Shown here piece by piece: positions 1 to 9,903 of a stretch of DNA of 64,000 bases; within the stretch, counting starts at the first letter, position 1, and each line of letters starts with the position of its first letter. The DNA is from Brienomyrus brachyistius. Lineage: Eukaryota > Chordata > Actinopteri > Osteoglossiformes > Mormyridae. The translations under genes and the position numbers were made by a program. Location of the stretch: the NCBI RefSeq assembly GCF_023856365.1, contig NC_064548.1, forward strand, positions 1,364,001 to 1,428,000, written 5' to 3'. The notes beneath the pieces are model-generated. The model was not told the origin of the DNA and did not search any database. It saw only the letters and a list, made by a program, of their open reading frames with translations.

Positions 1-11
1 TGGATGGATGG

Positions 12-899
12 ATATTGGGAATGAAGCGTCGCGTTTTAAGAGGCAGACATTGAGGCCGAATTTAAGTTGGTCACAAATGTATTTTTCTTCTGCAGCTAGA
101 AGCGTCGTCTGAGCCTGATTTTAACTGGTATGTAGGTGTGGGATTCTTGTAGTAAAAGTTATGTGAATTGCGGTACTCTGAAATTAAGTGATATGTGTAT
201 TAGAATCATGAAGCGTCATCTTCCTTTTGTTTTAGGTTCCCCCTGGGCATTTTTATGAACTGTATTGCAATATCAGACAGTGTGTCATGAATTTCTGAAG
301 GCATGTTATATATGACCGTTTCTTGGATACGTCTCTTGTACACTAGTTGCAGTTTGTCAGGACAAGACTGTTTGCCTAATGTGACATGGTGAACAAGTCC
401 TGTGATTAAAGCATGTCTGCTGCTTAAGACATTGTGTTGTATGCTGAAGGTTTCTTGCCGGTACATGTTGAATTACCGTTACATTAGAATATTCAAGTAT
501 TATTTTTAAATCATTTAATGAAATAGGTATTTATCTCATCACTGATGACTATGGTCCACCTGTGTGACAAGTAACCCGTCCCAGACAGAGGTTTCCTCAA
601 GGCCTGCTGTGGGAACCCCATGGTGTAGCATTATGAGAACGTATACAGGGAGTAGTACAAATGAGCAGTCGCCCTGCCCCTCTTCTACTCATTTTGAAAG
701 CTTAAATTACTACATTGTGTCTTTAATGCTAATCTGTATGATTCTATGATCTGAGTGAGTCTCCAGTACTACATGAAAGGTAAACTTAAAAACTCTGCTT
801 CACACAGTTCACAACTAACACTGACCACGGACAGATGGACGGACGAACGAATGAACGTGCACACATACATACATACATACAAACGCACACCCACTGCCA
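12..899. repeat. Left arm of a 2.7-kb inverted repeat
   Basis: This ~890-bp arm is the reverse complement of 1854-2748 with few substitutions and small indels. The outer edge begins ATATTGGGAATGAAGCGTCG and the inner edge ends in the CACACCCACTGCCA stretch. The arm carries an 86-codon open frame on the minus strand. I see no target-site duplication and no transposase, so whether this is a foldback transposon or a local inverted duplication is open. Confidence 0.85.
206..466 (-). CDS. Unrecognised 86-aa ORF in the left foldback arm
   Basis: An open frame of 86 residues beginning MYRQETFSIQ, basic overall. Its partner in the opposite arm differs at only a handful of residues and is also open, so the frame survived in both copies. 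I do not recognise the family and see no signal peptide, membrane segment or metal-binding motif. It could be an exon fragment of a host or transposon gene captured inside the foldback. There is no upstream promoter evidence. Confidence 0.35.
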   Translation of the reverse strand: MYRQETFSIQHNVLSSRHALITGLVHHVTLGKQSCPDKLQLVYKRRIQETVIYNMPSEIHDTLSDIAIQFIKMPRGNLKQKEDDAS

Positions 900-1853
900 G
901 CCCAGTCTTGTCTCTTAACGCACGCGCGTAGGCCTTTTTGGAAAAAACATCAATCACCGTAAGCAGATACTTTAACCCATCGTTGTACGTCGCCAGCCCT
1001 TACATGACGCATAAATCGGCCTGCCACTGACACATGGTTGTCGGTACAAGCACTCTGTTCCTGGGGGAATTCTTTTTAACCCTGCCGGCCCCAGGAGGAT
1101 GGGCTCCCCCTTTGAGTCTGGTCCCTCTCAAGGTTTCTTCCTTCTAGGGAGTTTTTCCTTGCCACTGTTGCCTTTGGCTTGCTCACTGGGGGCTTTGGGT
1201 GCGGATGCTGTAAAGCGCTTTGAGGCAAGACAGGGGTGGCAGTGGGTGTGCGTTTGTATGTATGTATGTGTGCGCGTGCGTGCACGTTCATTCGTTCGTC
1301 CGTCCATCTGTCCGTGGTCAGTGTTAGTTGTGAACTGTGTGCTTGGTTTTTTTTAGTCCTGCTCTCTGTTTAGCCCAGTTCCTTAGTTGTGTTACTTAAT
1401 GATTTCTTTAGTTCATTCTAATTTCTCCCAGCTTGTTTCGGACCCCTCGCGGTCTTTTTGTTTAGTATTTTACCCCAGGGTGCTCTGTTTTTCTTTATTA
1501 AACCCCATTTTCGTCTTGGAGCTGCTAGTGGATCATCACCTTTTTCCTGCCTGTGCCATAAAGATTAGCCTTTTCAGAAAAGTATAGGCGGTGTTGTGCT
1601 TTGCCTACTACCACTTAGACGTTTTTTGTTGCAAGCACTGGTCACAGACCTGTCTTCAAATTTTATATTGCAAGTTTAGCGACAAACACCGAAAATAATT
1701 GCCAGGTCACAAGCACAGACCCCCTCTAACCTTTAAGACAAAGGGGGGGAAATAAATAATCCAAGTGTGCAGAAAATCAATAAAATGAAAATTAGACACA
1801 AACTATTTCAACTCAAGAAAGAAAATATTATTAAGCTAAGAGAAGTAGAGTTT
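900..1853. repeat. Loop of the foldback, with a teleost repeat fragment and a third copy of the arm end
   Basis: At about 1076-1235 lies a fragment of a widespread fish interspersed repeat, recognisable by CTCAAGGTTTCTTCC, TTTTTCCTTGCCACTG and GTAAAGCGCTTTGAGGCAA. At 1237-1341 is a direct copy of the inner end of the right arm, identical over 105 bp by eye. At 1342-1853 is AT-rich sequence without a coding signal; TTTATTAAACCCC near 1496 is polyadenylation-like. Confidence 0.6.
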
Positions 1854-2748
1854 TGGCAGTGGGTGTGCGTTTGTATGTATGTATGTGTGCGCGTGCGTGC
1901 ACGTTCATTCGTTCGTCCGTCCATCTGTCCGTGGTCAGTGTTAGTTGTGAACTGTGTGAAGCAGAGTTTTTAAGTTTACCATTCATGTAGTACTGGAGAC
2001 TCACTCAGACCATAGAATCATACAGATTAGCATTAAAGACACAATTTAGTAATTTAAGCTTCCAAAATGAGTAAAAGAGGGGCAGGGCGACTGCTCATTT
2101 GTACTACTTCCTGTATACGTTCTCATAATGCTACACCATGAGGTTCCCACAACAGGCCTTGAGGAAACCTCTGTCTGGGACGGGTTACTTGTCACACAGG
2201 TGGACCATAGTCATCAGTGATGAGATAAATACCTATTTCATTAAATGATTTAAAAAATAATACTTGAATATTCTAATGTAACGGTAATTCAACATGTACC
2301 GGCAAGAAACCATCAGCATACAAAACAATGTCTTAAGCAGCAGACATGCTTTAATCACAGGACTTGTTCACCATGTCACATTAGGCAAACAGTCTTGTCC
2401 TGACAAACTGCAACTACTGTACAAGAGACGTATCCAAGAAATGGTCATATATAATATGCCTTCAGAAATTCATGACACACTGTCTGATATTGCAATACAG
2501 TTCATAAAAATGCCCAGGGGGAACCTAAAACAAAAGGAAGATGACACTTCACGATTCTAATACACATATCACTTAATTTCAGAGTACCGCAATTCACATA
2601 ACTTCTACTACAAGAATCCCACACCTACATGCCAGTTAAAATCAGGCTCAGACGACGCTTCTAGCTGCAGAAGAAAAATACATTTGTGACCAACTTAAAT
2701 TCGGCCTCAATGTCTGCCTCTTAAAATGCGACGCTTCATTCCCAATAT
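1854..2748. repeat. Right arm of the inverted repeat
   Basis: Reverse complement of 12-899. The outer end closes with CGACGCTTCATTCCCAATAT, matching the left arm's start. It carries the matching open frame on the plus strand. The inner 105 bp (1854-1958) also occur as an exact direct copy at 1237-1341 in the loop, so the loop side of this arm was copied separately. Confidence 0.85.
2294..2560 (+). CDS. Unrecognised 88-aa ORF in the right foldback arm
   Basis: Counterpart of the ORF at 206-466, beginning MYRQETISIQ and extended by two residues at the C-terminus. The few differences between the copies are mostly single-residue substitutions with no stop or frameshift. That fits recent duplication at least as well as selection. 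Function unknown. Confidence 0.35.
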   Translation: MYRQETISIQNNVLSSRHALITGLVHHVTLGKQSCPDKLQLLYKRRIQEMVIYNMPSEIHDTLSDIAIQFIKMPRGNLKQKEDDTSRF

Positions 2749-4029
2749 ATTTGTCTAAATACAAATAGATTTCAAAATGCTGTCGATTTGCTGAGCAATA
2801 CATGATCTGTCTATACATATCCAGGCGACGGCTTTTTGTTCCGCTGATACAATCATGTTACCTTGTTAGCTTTGACATGTGGTGACATTACAGTGACATT
2901 GTTTTAAAATACTCTACAGTAAAACAGAACAAGTGTAAGCTGATTAGAGGCTACTTGAATAAAATTAAGAATGTCGACAAAACAGAATGAGCCTTTAAAT
3001 GTTTTACGTTAAAGAAAGCGTCTATGTTTGTATGTTAAACACCTGTTGGCATAAGCGCATGCAGTTTACGACCGTATGCTTCTCCATCACCTATCAAACA
3101 CTAGGCCCGACGGTGCTTAGACAACCACACATAACATGCAAACCAGAAAAATATGCACATGCTTCTGGTGGATTTCAAGTTTTGTACGTTTATTTTTTAT
3201 TTATTTAAATGTCGATTAGGTTTTCTTTTAAACCGTGTATGTACTGATTGAAAAATACATCAAGCTTTAAGACCAGCTAAAAATGTTATTGCTAGCCAGC
3301 TCCCTCCTGGCGTTGACAGCAGCTTTAAGAGCAAATATACACGAACCTGGCTAAAGTGTCTCGGGGATAGTTAGCCACATCTTAAAAACGTAAGAGCCCC
3401 ACTGTTCGCAGCGTTACATCAGCTAGCAGCTCGCGCCACACCACACACTCCCTCGCGCTCAGTGCCATTGACGTGTCTGACATATTACCGCCTCCATTTC
3501 CCTTACTAACCGATAGGTGGTAAAGTAAGAAAATGAAACTTCGCTAACTTTTCGCTCAGAAATCTCACTGAAAAGTGGATGACGACTGGTTCTGTTGAAT
3601 TAGGACTAAGTTTCATTAAGTGTGACACATGGTGCATCTCAGTTACCGGTATTAACATGGCATCCTCAGTAAGCATCTCAAATCAGGCACCCGGATGCTA
3701 TAAGCACAGGCCTCGGGGGTCACCTTGTAGGAAAGCCAACATATTTGTATTTGCCATATTTGCCAACAAGTATTTAACGTGTTTTAGTGCGACTGCTAAA
3801 TGCAGTTTACTAGCTCCTACTGTTAGCATTTAATTTATATTAATCAGCTGCACTCGTAGTTACAGCTTTCTCTGGACCTGACCCTACACTGTGTACATGC
3901 ATGGGGACCATTGCTGACATAAGGATCTAATGCCTAGGTGTCGAGTCTCACGGTTAAAACCCCCAGTCCCCGTGTGGCTCAGGGTTCATCAGCTGGTAAA
4001 GATTGGTAGATTCCATGAGAGGTACCCCT
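2749..4029. other. No gene seen
   Basis: AT-rich single-copy-looking sequence with only short open frames. The part at about 3570-3740 is a diverged relative of about 5670-5830 (shared GTGGATGAC, GTTTCATTAA, AAGCATCTCA and CACCTTGTAGGA blocks), so this stretch belongs to an old duplicated region. Confidence 0.5.
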
Positions 4030-4900
4030 TTAAATACGCTTTATTCCCACCACCCCACAAAATTAGTACATTTTAAAAACACAACCGTGCTGCATACATA
4101 TAGCAAAACATATGCACAACTTTTATTTTGAATAATAAAACACCCGGTCATGGTACATTTTAAAAACTCATTTGATAAATGTACACAAGCTTTAAAAATA
4201 AAACACACGTATACATGATGCATTTTAAAACACTTGTGCAACTTTGAAAATAAAAAAAACTTCATGTTACATTAACAAAATCTCCTTTGATAAAAACCCT
4301 ACAAATTTTTTACAACTTTGCTTTTGTAAAATAAAAGCCATGTTCATATTAGATTTCAAAACTAATTCACAAAATGAATGCATAAAACTTTGTACATTTT
4401 AAAAATACGTTTGGGCTGCAAACACATAACAAAAACACCCAAACATCTTACATCTTAAAACATCTGTACATCTTACTTTGAAAAACTTTCATGTTACATT
4501 TTAAAACATTTGTACATCTTACTTTGAAAAACTTTCATGTTACATTTTAAAACATTTGTTGTCATGACCCGGCTCGTCGGCTCCTCGTGTGTGCCACGCC
4601 CCCTGATTACCCGCGTGTGATTCCCTGATTGTTTTCAGCCTTGTCTGATTACTTTGCTTAGTCTTGTCCTGTTTTAAGTCCTGGTCTTGCCTGTTAGCCT
4701 TGTCCGTCATTGTGGATGATTGTAAGTCCCAGTCCGATGCTTCCTAGTCCCCGTTTCCTTAATAAAACCCCGTTATTCCCCGTACCTGGCTTCCCTTGCC
4801 TGTTTCCTGCACGATCGCTGTCTCCAGTATTCCCGGATCGTGACATTTGTACATCTTACTTTGAAAAACTTTCATGTTACGTCTTAAAATATTTGTGTAA
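4030..4900. repeat. Degenerate TTTTAAAAC/ACTTTGAAAA tandem repeats, interrupted by a solo LTR
   Basis: Imperfect repeats built around CATTTTAAAACATTTGTACATCTTACTTTGAAAAACTTT occur from about 4060 onward. The last units, about 47 bp each from 4490, are clean. The array is split at 4559/4846 by an LTR insertion and then continues. Confidence 0.6.
4560..4845 (+). mobile_element. Solo LTR 'A' of the pol-less sushi-like family
   Basis: A 286-bp LTR starting TGTCATGACC and ending GATCGTGACA, flanked by an exact 5-bp target duplication TTTGT (4555-4559 and 4846-4850). Inside are the family hallmarks: GTGTGCCACGCCCCCTGATT, GTCCGTCATT at 4702-4711 and AATAAAACCCCG for polyadenylation. LTR-LTR recombination has removed the internal region. 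Confidence 0.9.
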
Positions 4901-6270
4901 CAAAAACTATGGTCAAGTTTTATTACCATTCTTTAAAGTTTTTAATGTGTATTTGCATTTAATGTGTAAATGCAGCTTACTGGTTGCTATTAAATGTAAT
5001 TAAATAATCATGTACACCTTCTTCAAAATAACAAGACTATATCCTAAATTCTTACACCCTTGCCTGATTCCACAGTTCCTACCCCCCACTTATGTGTGTG
5101 TGTCCCCCCCTTCCATGAGTTGTGAGATAAGGAAAAGCACACTTCCTAAACTTTGGTTGTGCGCTTGTGCGCATGCTTGGGGTTTTGCTCTGTGTGTGTG
5201 TGTGTGTCTGTGTGTGTCTGTGTGTGTAGGTTGTTCATCTTGCGTCCAAAGTTAAGGTTATATTTTATACTACTTTAAAATAACACATTTTTGTTTGACT
5301 GTTTAACAAACACATCTAAAGTTTTTTATACATTTAAACATTAACAAAAGCTGTTAATGTCTTTTCTTTAAATTTTACAAGTCTATTTTGTATGGTTTTT
5401 CACAATAAGACTCATGAACGACTAAGTTAGTATGTTTTGGGGTCTGTATACACATCGCGGTCCTATACTTTCACAGACCTAAAGTTAAACTCTAAAGCCC
5501 CTGACCACCGGTGTGTGTGTGTGTGTTTGTGCAGATGAGCATGAATATACATTTACTGAAAAAACATATTTATTAAAATAACTAAGGCTTTATTCTGTCA
5601 AAAAAATTTTTTTTAATAATGCCAGCAGATAAATGGGGTCGTTATAGTGAATCTGTAGTCTCCCTGCATAGTGGATGACTGCTGACACTGTTGAATTTGA
5701 ACTATGTTTCATTAACTATCAAACAGTCTGCAGCTCCGTTACCGTTGTCAACTAAGCATTGTACTCCAGCAAGCATCTCAGATCAAGCTTGTAGATTATA
5801 TAAGCTGGGCACGTGGGCACCTTGTAGGATGTCTTTATTAAAATAACTAAGACCTTTTTCTTTAAAGTTTTTAATGTGTATTTGCAGCATGGTGCTAAAT
5901 GCAGCTTACTGGTTCCTATTAAGTATAATTAAATAATCATGTACACCTTCTTTAAAATAACAAGACTATATCCTAAATTCTTACACCCCTGCTTGATTCC
6001 ACAGTTCCTACTCCACACTTATGTGTCCCCCATCCCACCCTTCCATGACTTGTGAGATAAGAAAAGCAGACTTCTGCCTGCCTGGTCGGTCATTTCTAGC
6101 CGCTATTTAGGTTCTTCCTCAAATCCTGTTGCCTAAATGACTTATATCCCACTCATATTAATTTAAAATTTCGCTATAACAAAACAGTCCCTAAACATTT
6201 TAATAAAAAATGTGAACTATATATGTTTGGTGTTTTTTTGATTGAGCAAACTCTTTTGTGTTTTTGTGTG
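4901..6270. repeat. Old non-coding duplications
   Basis: No gene. About 4998-5145 and about 5931-6080 are clear diverged direct copies (shared AATAATCATGTACACCTTCT, ACAAGACTATATCCTAAATT and TTGTGAGATAAG). About 5540-5620 resembles about 6789-6868 (ATTTACTGAAAAAACATATT). A short TG-rich microsatellite lies at about 5190-5228. Several rounds of local duplication are implied. Confidence 0.6.
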
Positions 6271-6702
6271 TGTCACGACAACCAGGACCGAGCGATCGGG
6301 ATCCGGGTATGCAAGCCGCTAAGCGCTTGATTTGGATAAACCAAACAGAGGCACAGAAAGGGACAGGCAAGAGGCAAAGTCAAAAGACAGGCAGGGAGGT
6401 CGTAAGCCGGGGGGTCAGTCCTACAAGGAAGCTCAAGACAGGAACACACAAGGGTGCGGGAACAGGGCGAGCAGGAGCAGGCTGGGAGGACGGGTCAGGT
6501 ACCGGGAAGGGTCTGGAACGGGAGAGAGAGAGGGGTAAGGAGAAGACACTAGGTAAACAGGCAGGGTTGGGTATCAGGGAGAGACAATCGACAAGAAAGT
6601 GCTTGGTATGGCTTCTATACATCAGCGCAATACTTCGTAACGTGTAAGTGACGTCTGACTGGTTTTAACTCTATACTCGTATATATGTCCGCCTGCGTGA
6701 CA
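6271..6702 (-). mobile_element. 432-bp solo LTR of a second family
   Basis: Termini TGTCACGACA and GCGTGACA are inverted, and the element is flanked by GTGTG at 6266-6270 and 6703-6707, the 5-bp duplication expected of an LTR insertion. The body is purine-rich on the plus strand. Minus orientation is preferred because the CGATCGCTCGG-type end resembles U5 of the fish Gypsy LTRs here. No coding capacity; the open frames across it are incidental. Strand is uncertain, and the TG-rich flank weakens the duplication evidence slightly. Confidence 0.65.
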
Positions 6703-7231
6703 GTGTGCGTGTCCGATACAACTGTAGTTTGTATCAACTTTTTTTTTTTTTAGTTTGACCTCCGGGGTGTGTGTTTGTCCGCATGCGCGTGAATAAACAT
6801 TTACTGAAAAAACATATTTAATAAAATAACTAAGGCTTTATTCTGTCAAAGTTTTTAAAAATGTGTTTTGATGCATGTCACTAAATGCTGCTTAATAGTA
6901 CCTAACCGGGGCTGCTCCCCCAGAGACAGTTGCTAGTCCATTTATTCTTTTAAAGACTACTGATTCCAATTTGGTGCCATATGCTTTTATCTTGTAGGCC
7001 ATAGGATAGCTCCATTTCTACCGGCTATAGGCCATGGTACGTCTGGGCTATTATGCTTAAATTCTTTATTAATTAGCGTTGGCTATGTGCTTTATAACAC
7101 TGCTGATTCAGGTCTCTTGTAGATTTTCTCTTGACCGGTCAGCGCAGTCTCTCTCTTGTACATAGAAAAAAAAACAGAGAATACCTATTATTAGAATGTT
7201 ATTTTTTAATTGAATAGCGTTTATATCACAC
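6703..7231. other. No gene seen
   Basis: AT-rich spacer between two LTR insertions. About 6780-6870 is a diverged copy of about 5540-5620. The rest (6890-7226) has no coding or repeat signal I can name. Confidence 0.4.
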
Positions 7232-7528
7232 TGTCATACCCTGCTCGTCGGCTCCTCGAGTGTGCCACGCCCCCGGATTACCCACGTGTTCTTTCCCGAT
7301 TGTACCCAGCTGTGTCTGATTATTTTCACTCAGTCCTGTGTATTTCAGTCCGTGTCTTACCTGAGTCCTGCGTCCGTCATTGATGTTACCTGATGTCAGT
7401 CAGTGTTTGATGTTTCCTGGACCCTGTCCTGAAATTAAATCCCCGTTTGCCCCGAATTTGCCTGTCTTGCCTGCTTCCTTGACTGCCTGCCCCCACGATC
7501 GCCGCTCTGCCCGCGTTTGCCCGTGACA
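7232..7528 (+). repeat. 5' LTR of element B
   Basis: TGTCATACCC...CCGTGACA. Contains TATTTCAG (7341-7348) as a TATA-like box, GTCCGTCATT (7372-7381) as the probable RNA 5' end and self-primer, and ATTAAATCCCCG as a weak polyadenylation signal. About 97.6% identical to 9607-9903 by eye. Confidence 0.9.
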
Positions 7529-7530
7529 GA

Positions 7531-8130
7531 ATGACGGACCCACGGAATAAGGCACCTGCCGTAACTGAGGAGGAGTACTGCAGTTACGGCGAGCAGGTGC
7601 TCTTCTGGATCTCCCGGCCTGGCATCGAGGAGGACTCCCCAGCTTGGAACCTCGTATGCCAGAACCGGGATATCCTGGAATGGTTATCCCTAGAGGAGGA
7701 CGCGCACCTAGCGAGGGAGGTGCGCGAGAACTTCCGGAGGGTAGCCGAGCTCCGGAGAGAGCGATACGTCGCTCCCAGCGAACCGGGGACTATCCTTGTG
7801 CCGTCCGTCTTTGCGGGCGTAGCGCCACCTCCCACCACCACCGGGCGCCGGAGGAGGAGGAAGAGACCGGCAATCGCCTCGACGATCGTCCTGGGGGCGT
7901 GTTCCATCGTTCCCGCTTCTCTTCCTGGAGATGATCGGGAGTGTATCCCGATCACCCCGGAAGTCCCCAGCGCTGCGAAGCTGTCTCCCAGGGCAGCTTC
8001 CCCTTTCCGGAGAACACGCCTGGCCGCTGAGCACCTCCGCTGCTCACTGCAATCGCCAGGTCAGAGGGGCTCCCTCCGCATCTCGCGCAGCCGCCTGCAC
8101 AGCCGCCTCTGCCCGCGGATCCCTATCCCG
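7531..8130 (+). CDS. N-terminal part of the pol-less element protein (element B)
   Basis: The ATG lies 2 nt after the LTR and inside the proposed primer-binding site, in element B and in element D alike. The product begins MTDPRNKAPAVTEEEYCSY, with a helical acidic N-terminus containing VLFWISRPGIEEDSPAW. A basic RRRRRKRPAIA segment follows, then a hydrophobic TIVLGACSIVPASL stretch near residues 117-130. The basic-plus-hydrophobic block recurs in elements C and D, so it is a family feature. The frame stays open to 8598, but the family's downstream protein continues in another frame (8130-9509), implying a frameshift near 8100. It does not resemble a Gypsy Gag that I know. Function unknown. 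Confidence 0.6.
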
Positions 8131-9509
8131 TGCGGCCGCCGCTGCCTGCGCAGCCCCCTTCGCCTCCTGCAGCTCCCGGGCAGGCGCCCCCACTGCAGCA
8201 ACCTGCAGCTCCCGGGCCGGCGCCCCCACTGCAGCAACCTGCAGCTCCCGGGCCGGCGCCCCCACTGCAGCAACCTGCAGCTCCCGGGCCGGCGCCCCCA
8301 GTGCAGCAACCTGCAGCTCCCGGGCCGGCGCCCCCACTGCTGCAACCTGCAGCTCCCGGGCCGGCGCCCCCACTGCAGCCACAGGCAGCTCCCGGGCCTG
8401 CGCCCCCACTGCAGCCACATGCAGCTCCCGGGCCGGCGCCCCCACTGCAGCCACATGCAGCTCCAAGTCCTGACCGCGCTCCAAGTCCTGACCGCGCTCC
8501 AAGTCCTGACCGCGCTCCAGCAGCTCCCGGGCCGGCGCCCCCACAGCCTGCTGACCCTGTTCCGGTCCCTGACCGTGCCCCAGTTCCTGTCGCCGTAGTC
8601 CCCGAGGTGGTCCCGGAGGACTCCATCGTGGCTCCTCCCTCTTCGGAGGTGAAGGAGCTGGAATGGGACCCCTCGGGGATCACACTTGTGACTTTTTCTC
8701 CCTCGCCCCGGCGAACTCGACCCCGACCTGGGGTCATCATGTCTGTGTCCCGTAAAGGGAGGGGACACAGACGCAGGGCTGGGGTCCCACCCGCCCTGCC
8801 CCCTGGCTCGCCCTGCCTCGCCTGTGCTGGGGCTCGGTTTGCACCTGCGGGTCCTGGCCCTCCGGGTCGGCTGTCGCCTGCGGGTCCCCCTCCGGTGCCT
8901 CGTCGCCCTGCCTCGCTCCCCCCTCCGGTGCCTGGTCAGTCGCCGGGGGGCTCCCCGACGGCGGCTCCTCGGTCGCCTGCGGGGCCCCCACCTTCGGCCC
9001 GTCGGAGGACGTCGCCGCCTGCGGCGGCTCCCCCCCTCGCCTTGCCTTCGCCCTGGCCCCTTCCAGCTCCATCGTCCCCTTCCCCGGTGCTCCCTCCTGC
9101 TCCCTCCCTGGCCCCTCCGCGGGTCCCTCGCCCTGTCTCCTCTGCCCCTCCGAGGTCCCCTCCGGCTCCGGCCTCCCGGCCGTCTGCGGCCCCTCCAGCT
9201 GCCGCCCGTCGCCCGCTGGGTCTCCCTCGGGCTCCCCTTTACTCCCCCTCCTTCTCGATCTGTGCCCCTGCCTTTGTCCCTCCTGTCTCTGTCCCACCTG
9301 CTTTTGTTCCTCGCCTGTCTGTTCCGCCCTTGCATGTTCCTGGTTTCCCGTTCCCTCCTTGCACTCCCGCTCCTAGTGTCCCGCTTGTCCCTCCTGTTTC
9401 TCCCTTTATGATCTGTCTCTCCGCTTTCCCAGTCCTGTGTCAGCTCCTGTCTCACGTCCTGTCGCTTGCCCTGTTTTGTGCCTCAGTCCTGTTTCCCGTC
9501 TCTCGTTGA
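8130..9509 (+). CDS. Proline-rich repeat protein with hydrophobic C-terminus (element B)
   Basis: A 459-codon frame. Residues about 10-115 are 12-residue repeats of type QQPAAPGPAPPL, then three copies of SPDRAP. About residue 203 begins SVSRKGRGHRRRAGVPPAL, also present in E and D. A long Pro/Ala/Ser-rich stretch leads to a hydrophobic, Cys-containing tail ending SVLFPVSR and a stop. The same tail ends the protein in D (SVLFPVPR) and E (SVLFPVSR), so this stop is the family's true end. The frame is probably the continuation of the one at 7531 after a 1-nt indel. The tail could be a membrane anchor; this is inferred from composition only. Confidence 0.55.
   Translation: MRPPLPAQPPSPPAAPGQAPPLQQPAAPGPAPPLQQPAAPGPAPPLQQPAAPGPAPPVQQPAAPGPAPPLLQPAAPGPAPPLQPQAAPGPAPPLQPHAAPGPAPPLQPHAAPSPDRAPSPDRAPSPDRAPAAPGPAPPQPADPVPVPDRAPVPVAVVPEVVPEDSIVAPPSSEVKELEWDPSGITLVTFSPSPRRTRPRPGVIMSVSRKGRGHRRRAGVPPALPPGSPCLACAGARFAPAGPGPPGRLSPAGPPPVPRRPASLPPPVPGQSPGGSPTAAPRSPAGPPPSARRRTSPPAAAPPLALPSPWPLPAPSSPSPVLPPAPSLAPPRVPRPVSSAPPRSPPAPASRPSAAPPAAARRPLGLPRAPLYSPSFSICAPAFVPPVSVPPAFVPRLSVPPLHVPGFPFPPCTPAPSVPLVPPVSPFMICLSAFPVLCQLLSHVLSLALFCASVLFPVSR
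8168..8518 (+). repeat. 36-bp and 18-bp coding minisatellites in element B
   Basis: About eight tandem copies of CAGCTCCCGGGCCGGCGCCC plus CCACTGCAGCAACCTG (36 bp) run from 8168, followed by three copies of CTCCAAGTCCTGACCGCG (18 bp). Both lengths are multiples of three, so copy changes keep the reading frame. Element E has 30- and 33-bp arrays at the same place. Confidence 0.9.
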
Positions 9510-9510
9510 T

Positions 9511-9606
9511 GGTTCTGTTTTTTTTGCTCCAGGTCCCGGTTCCCGTGTCCCGTCTGTCGCCTCCTCCCTGGCGCGCCCGGTGAAGCGCGCCTTTGGGGGG
9601 GGGTTC
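9511..9606 (+). promoter_or_regulatory. Splice-acceptor-like site, hairpin and polypurine tract before the 3' LTR (element B)
   Basis: A T-rich tract ends in GCTCCAG|GTCCC at 9532, followed by a 7-bp hairpin GGCGCGC (9570-9576) / GCGCGCC (9585-9591), then CTTTGGGGGGGGGTTC against the LTR start at 9607. The G-run is the likely plus-strand primer. The acceptor-like site sits at nearly the same distance from the LTR in E (75 bp) and D (73 bp), and at 102 bp in F. Confidence 0.5.
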
Positions 9607-9903
9607 TGTCATGCCCTGCTCGTCGGCTCCTCGTGTGTGCCACGCCCCCGGATTACCCACATGTTCTTTCCCGATTGTACCCAGCTGTGTCTGATTATTT
9701 TCACTCAGTCCTGTGTATTTCAGTCCGTGTCTTACCTGAGTCCTGCGTCCGTCATTGATGTTACCTGATGTCAGTCAGTGTTTGATGTTTCCTGGACCCT
9801 GTCCTGAGATTAAATCCCCGTTTGCCCCGAATTTGCCTGTCTTGCCTGCTTCCTTGACTGCCTGCCCGCACGATCGCCGCTCTGCCCGCGTTCGCCTGTG
9901 ACA
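9607..9903 (+). repeat. 3' LTR of element B
   Basis: 297 bp, TGTCATGCCC...CCTGTGACA, same length as the 5' LTR and about 7 substitutions away. Immediately followed by the CACAC target duplication. Confidence 0.9.

Larger units (their letters stand above)
7232..9903 (+). mobile_element. Complete pol-less LTR retroelement 'B' (Tf1/sushi-like self-priming)
   Basis: A 2672-bp element with two 297-bp LTRs (7232-7528 and 9607-9903) differing at about 7 positions, and an exact target duplication CACAC (7227-7231, 9904-9908). It is therefore a young insertion. The interior encodes only a proline/alanine-rich protein; there is no protease, RT, RNase H or integrase. No TGG tRNA primer site follows the LTR. 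Instead AATGACGGACC (7530-7540) is complementary to GTCCGTCATT at 7372-7381 in the LTR, about 31 nt after TATTTCAG. That suggests priming by the RNA's own 5' end, as in the Tf1/sushi group. Movement must depend on proteins from another element. Confidence 0.85.

Noticed and set aside
1342..1600. Another LTR of the pol-less family in the foldback loop
   Set aside because: TTTATTAAACCCC is similar, but the TGTCATGCC start, the GTGTGCCACGCC block and the GTCCGTCATT site are absent.
7584..9660. Long minus-strand open frames opposite element B (for example 8061-9455, Arg/Gly-rich)
   Set aside because: They are antisense shadows of GC-rich coding repeats; composition follows the plus-strand repeat and there is no support from elements C or D.
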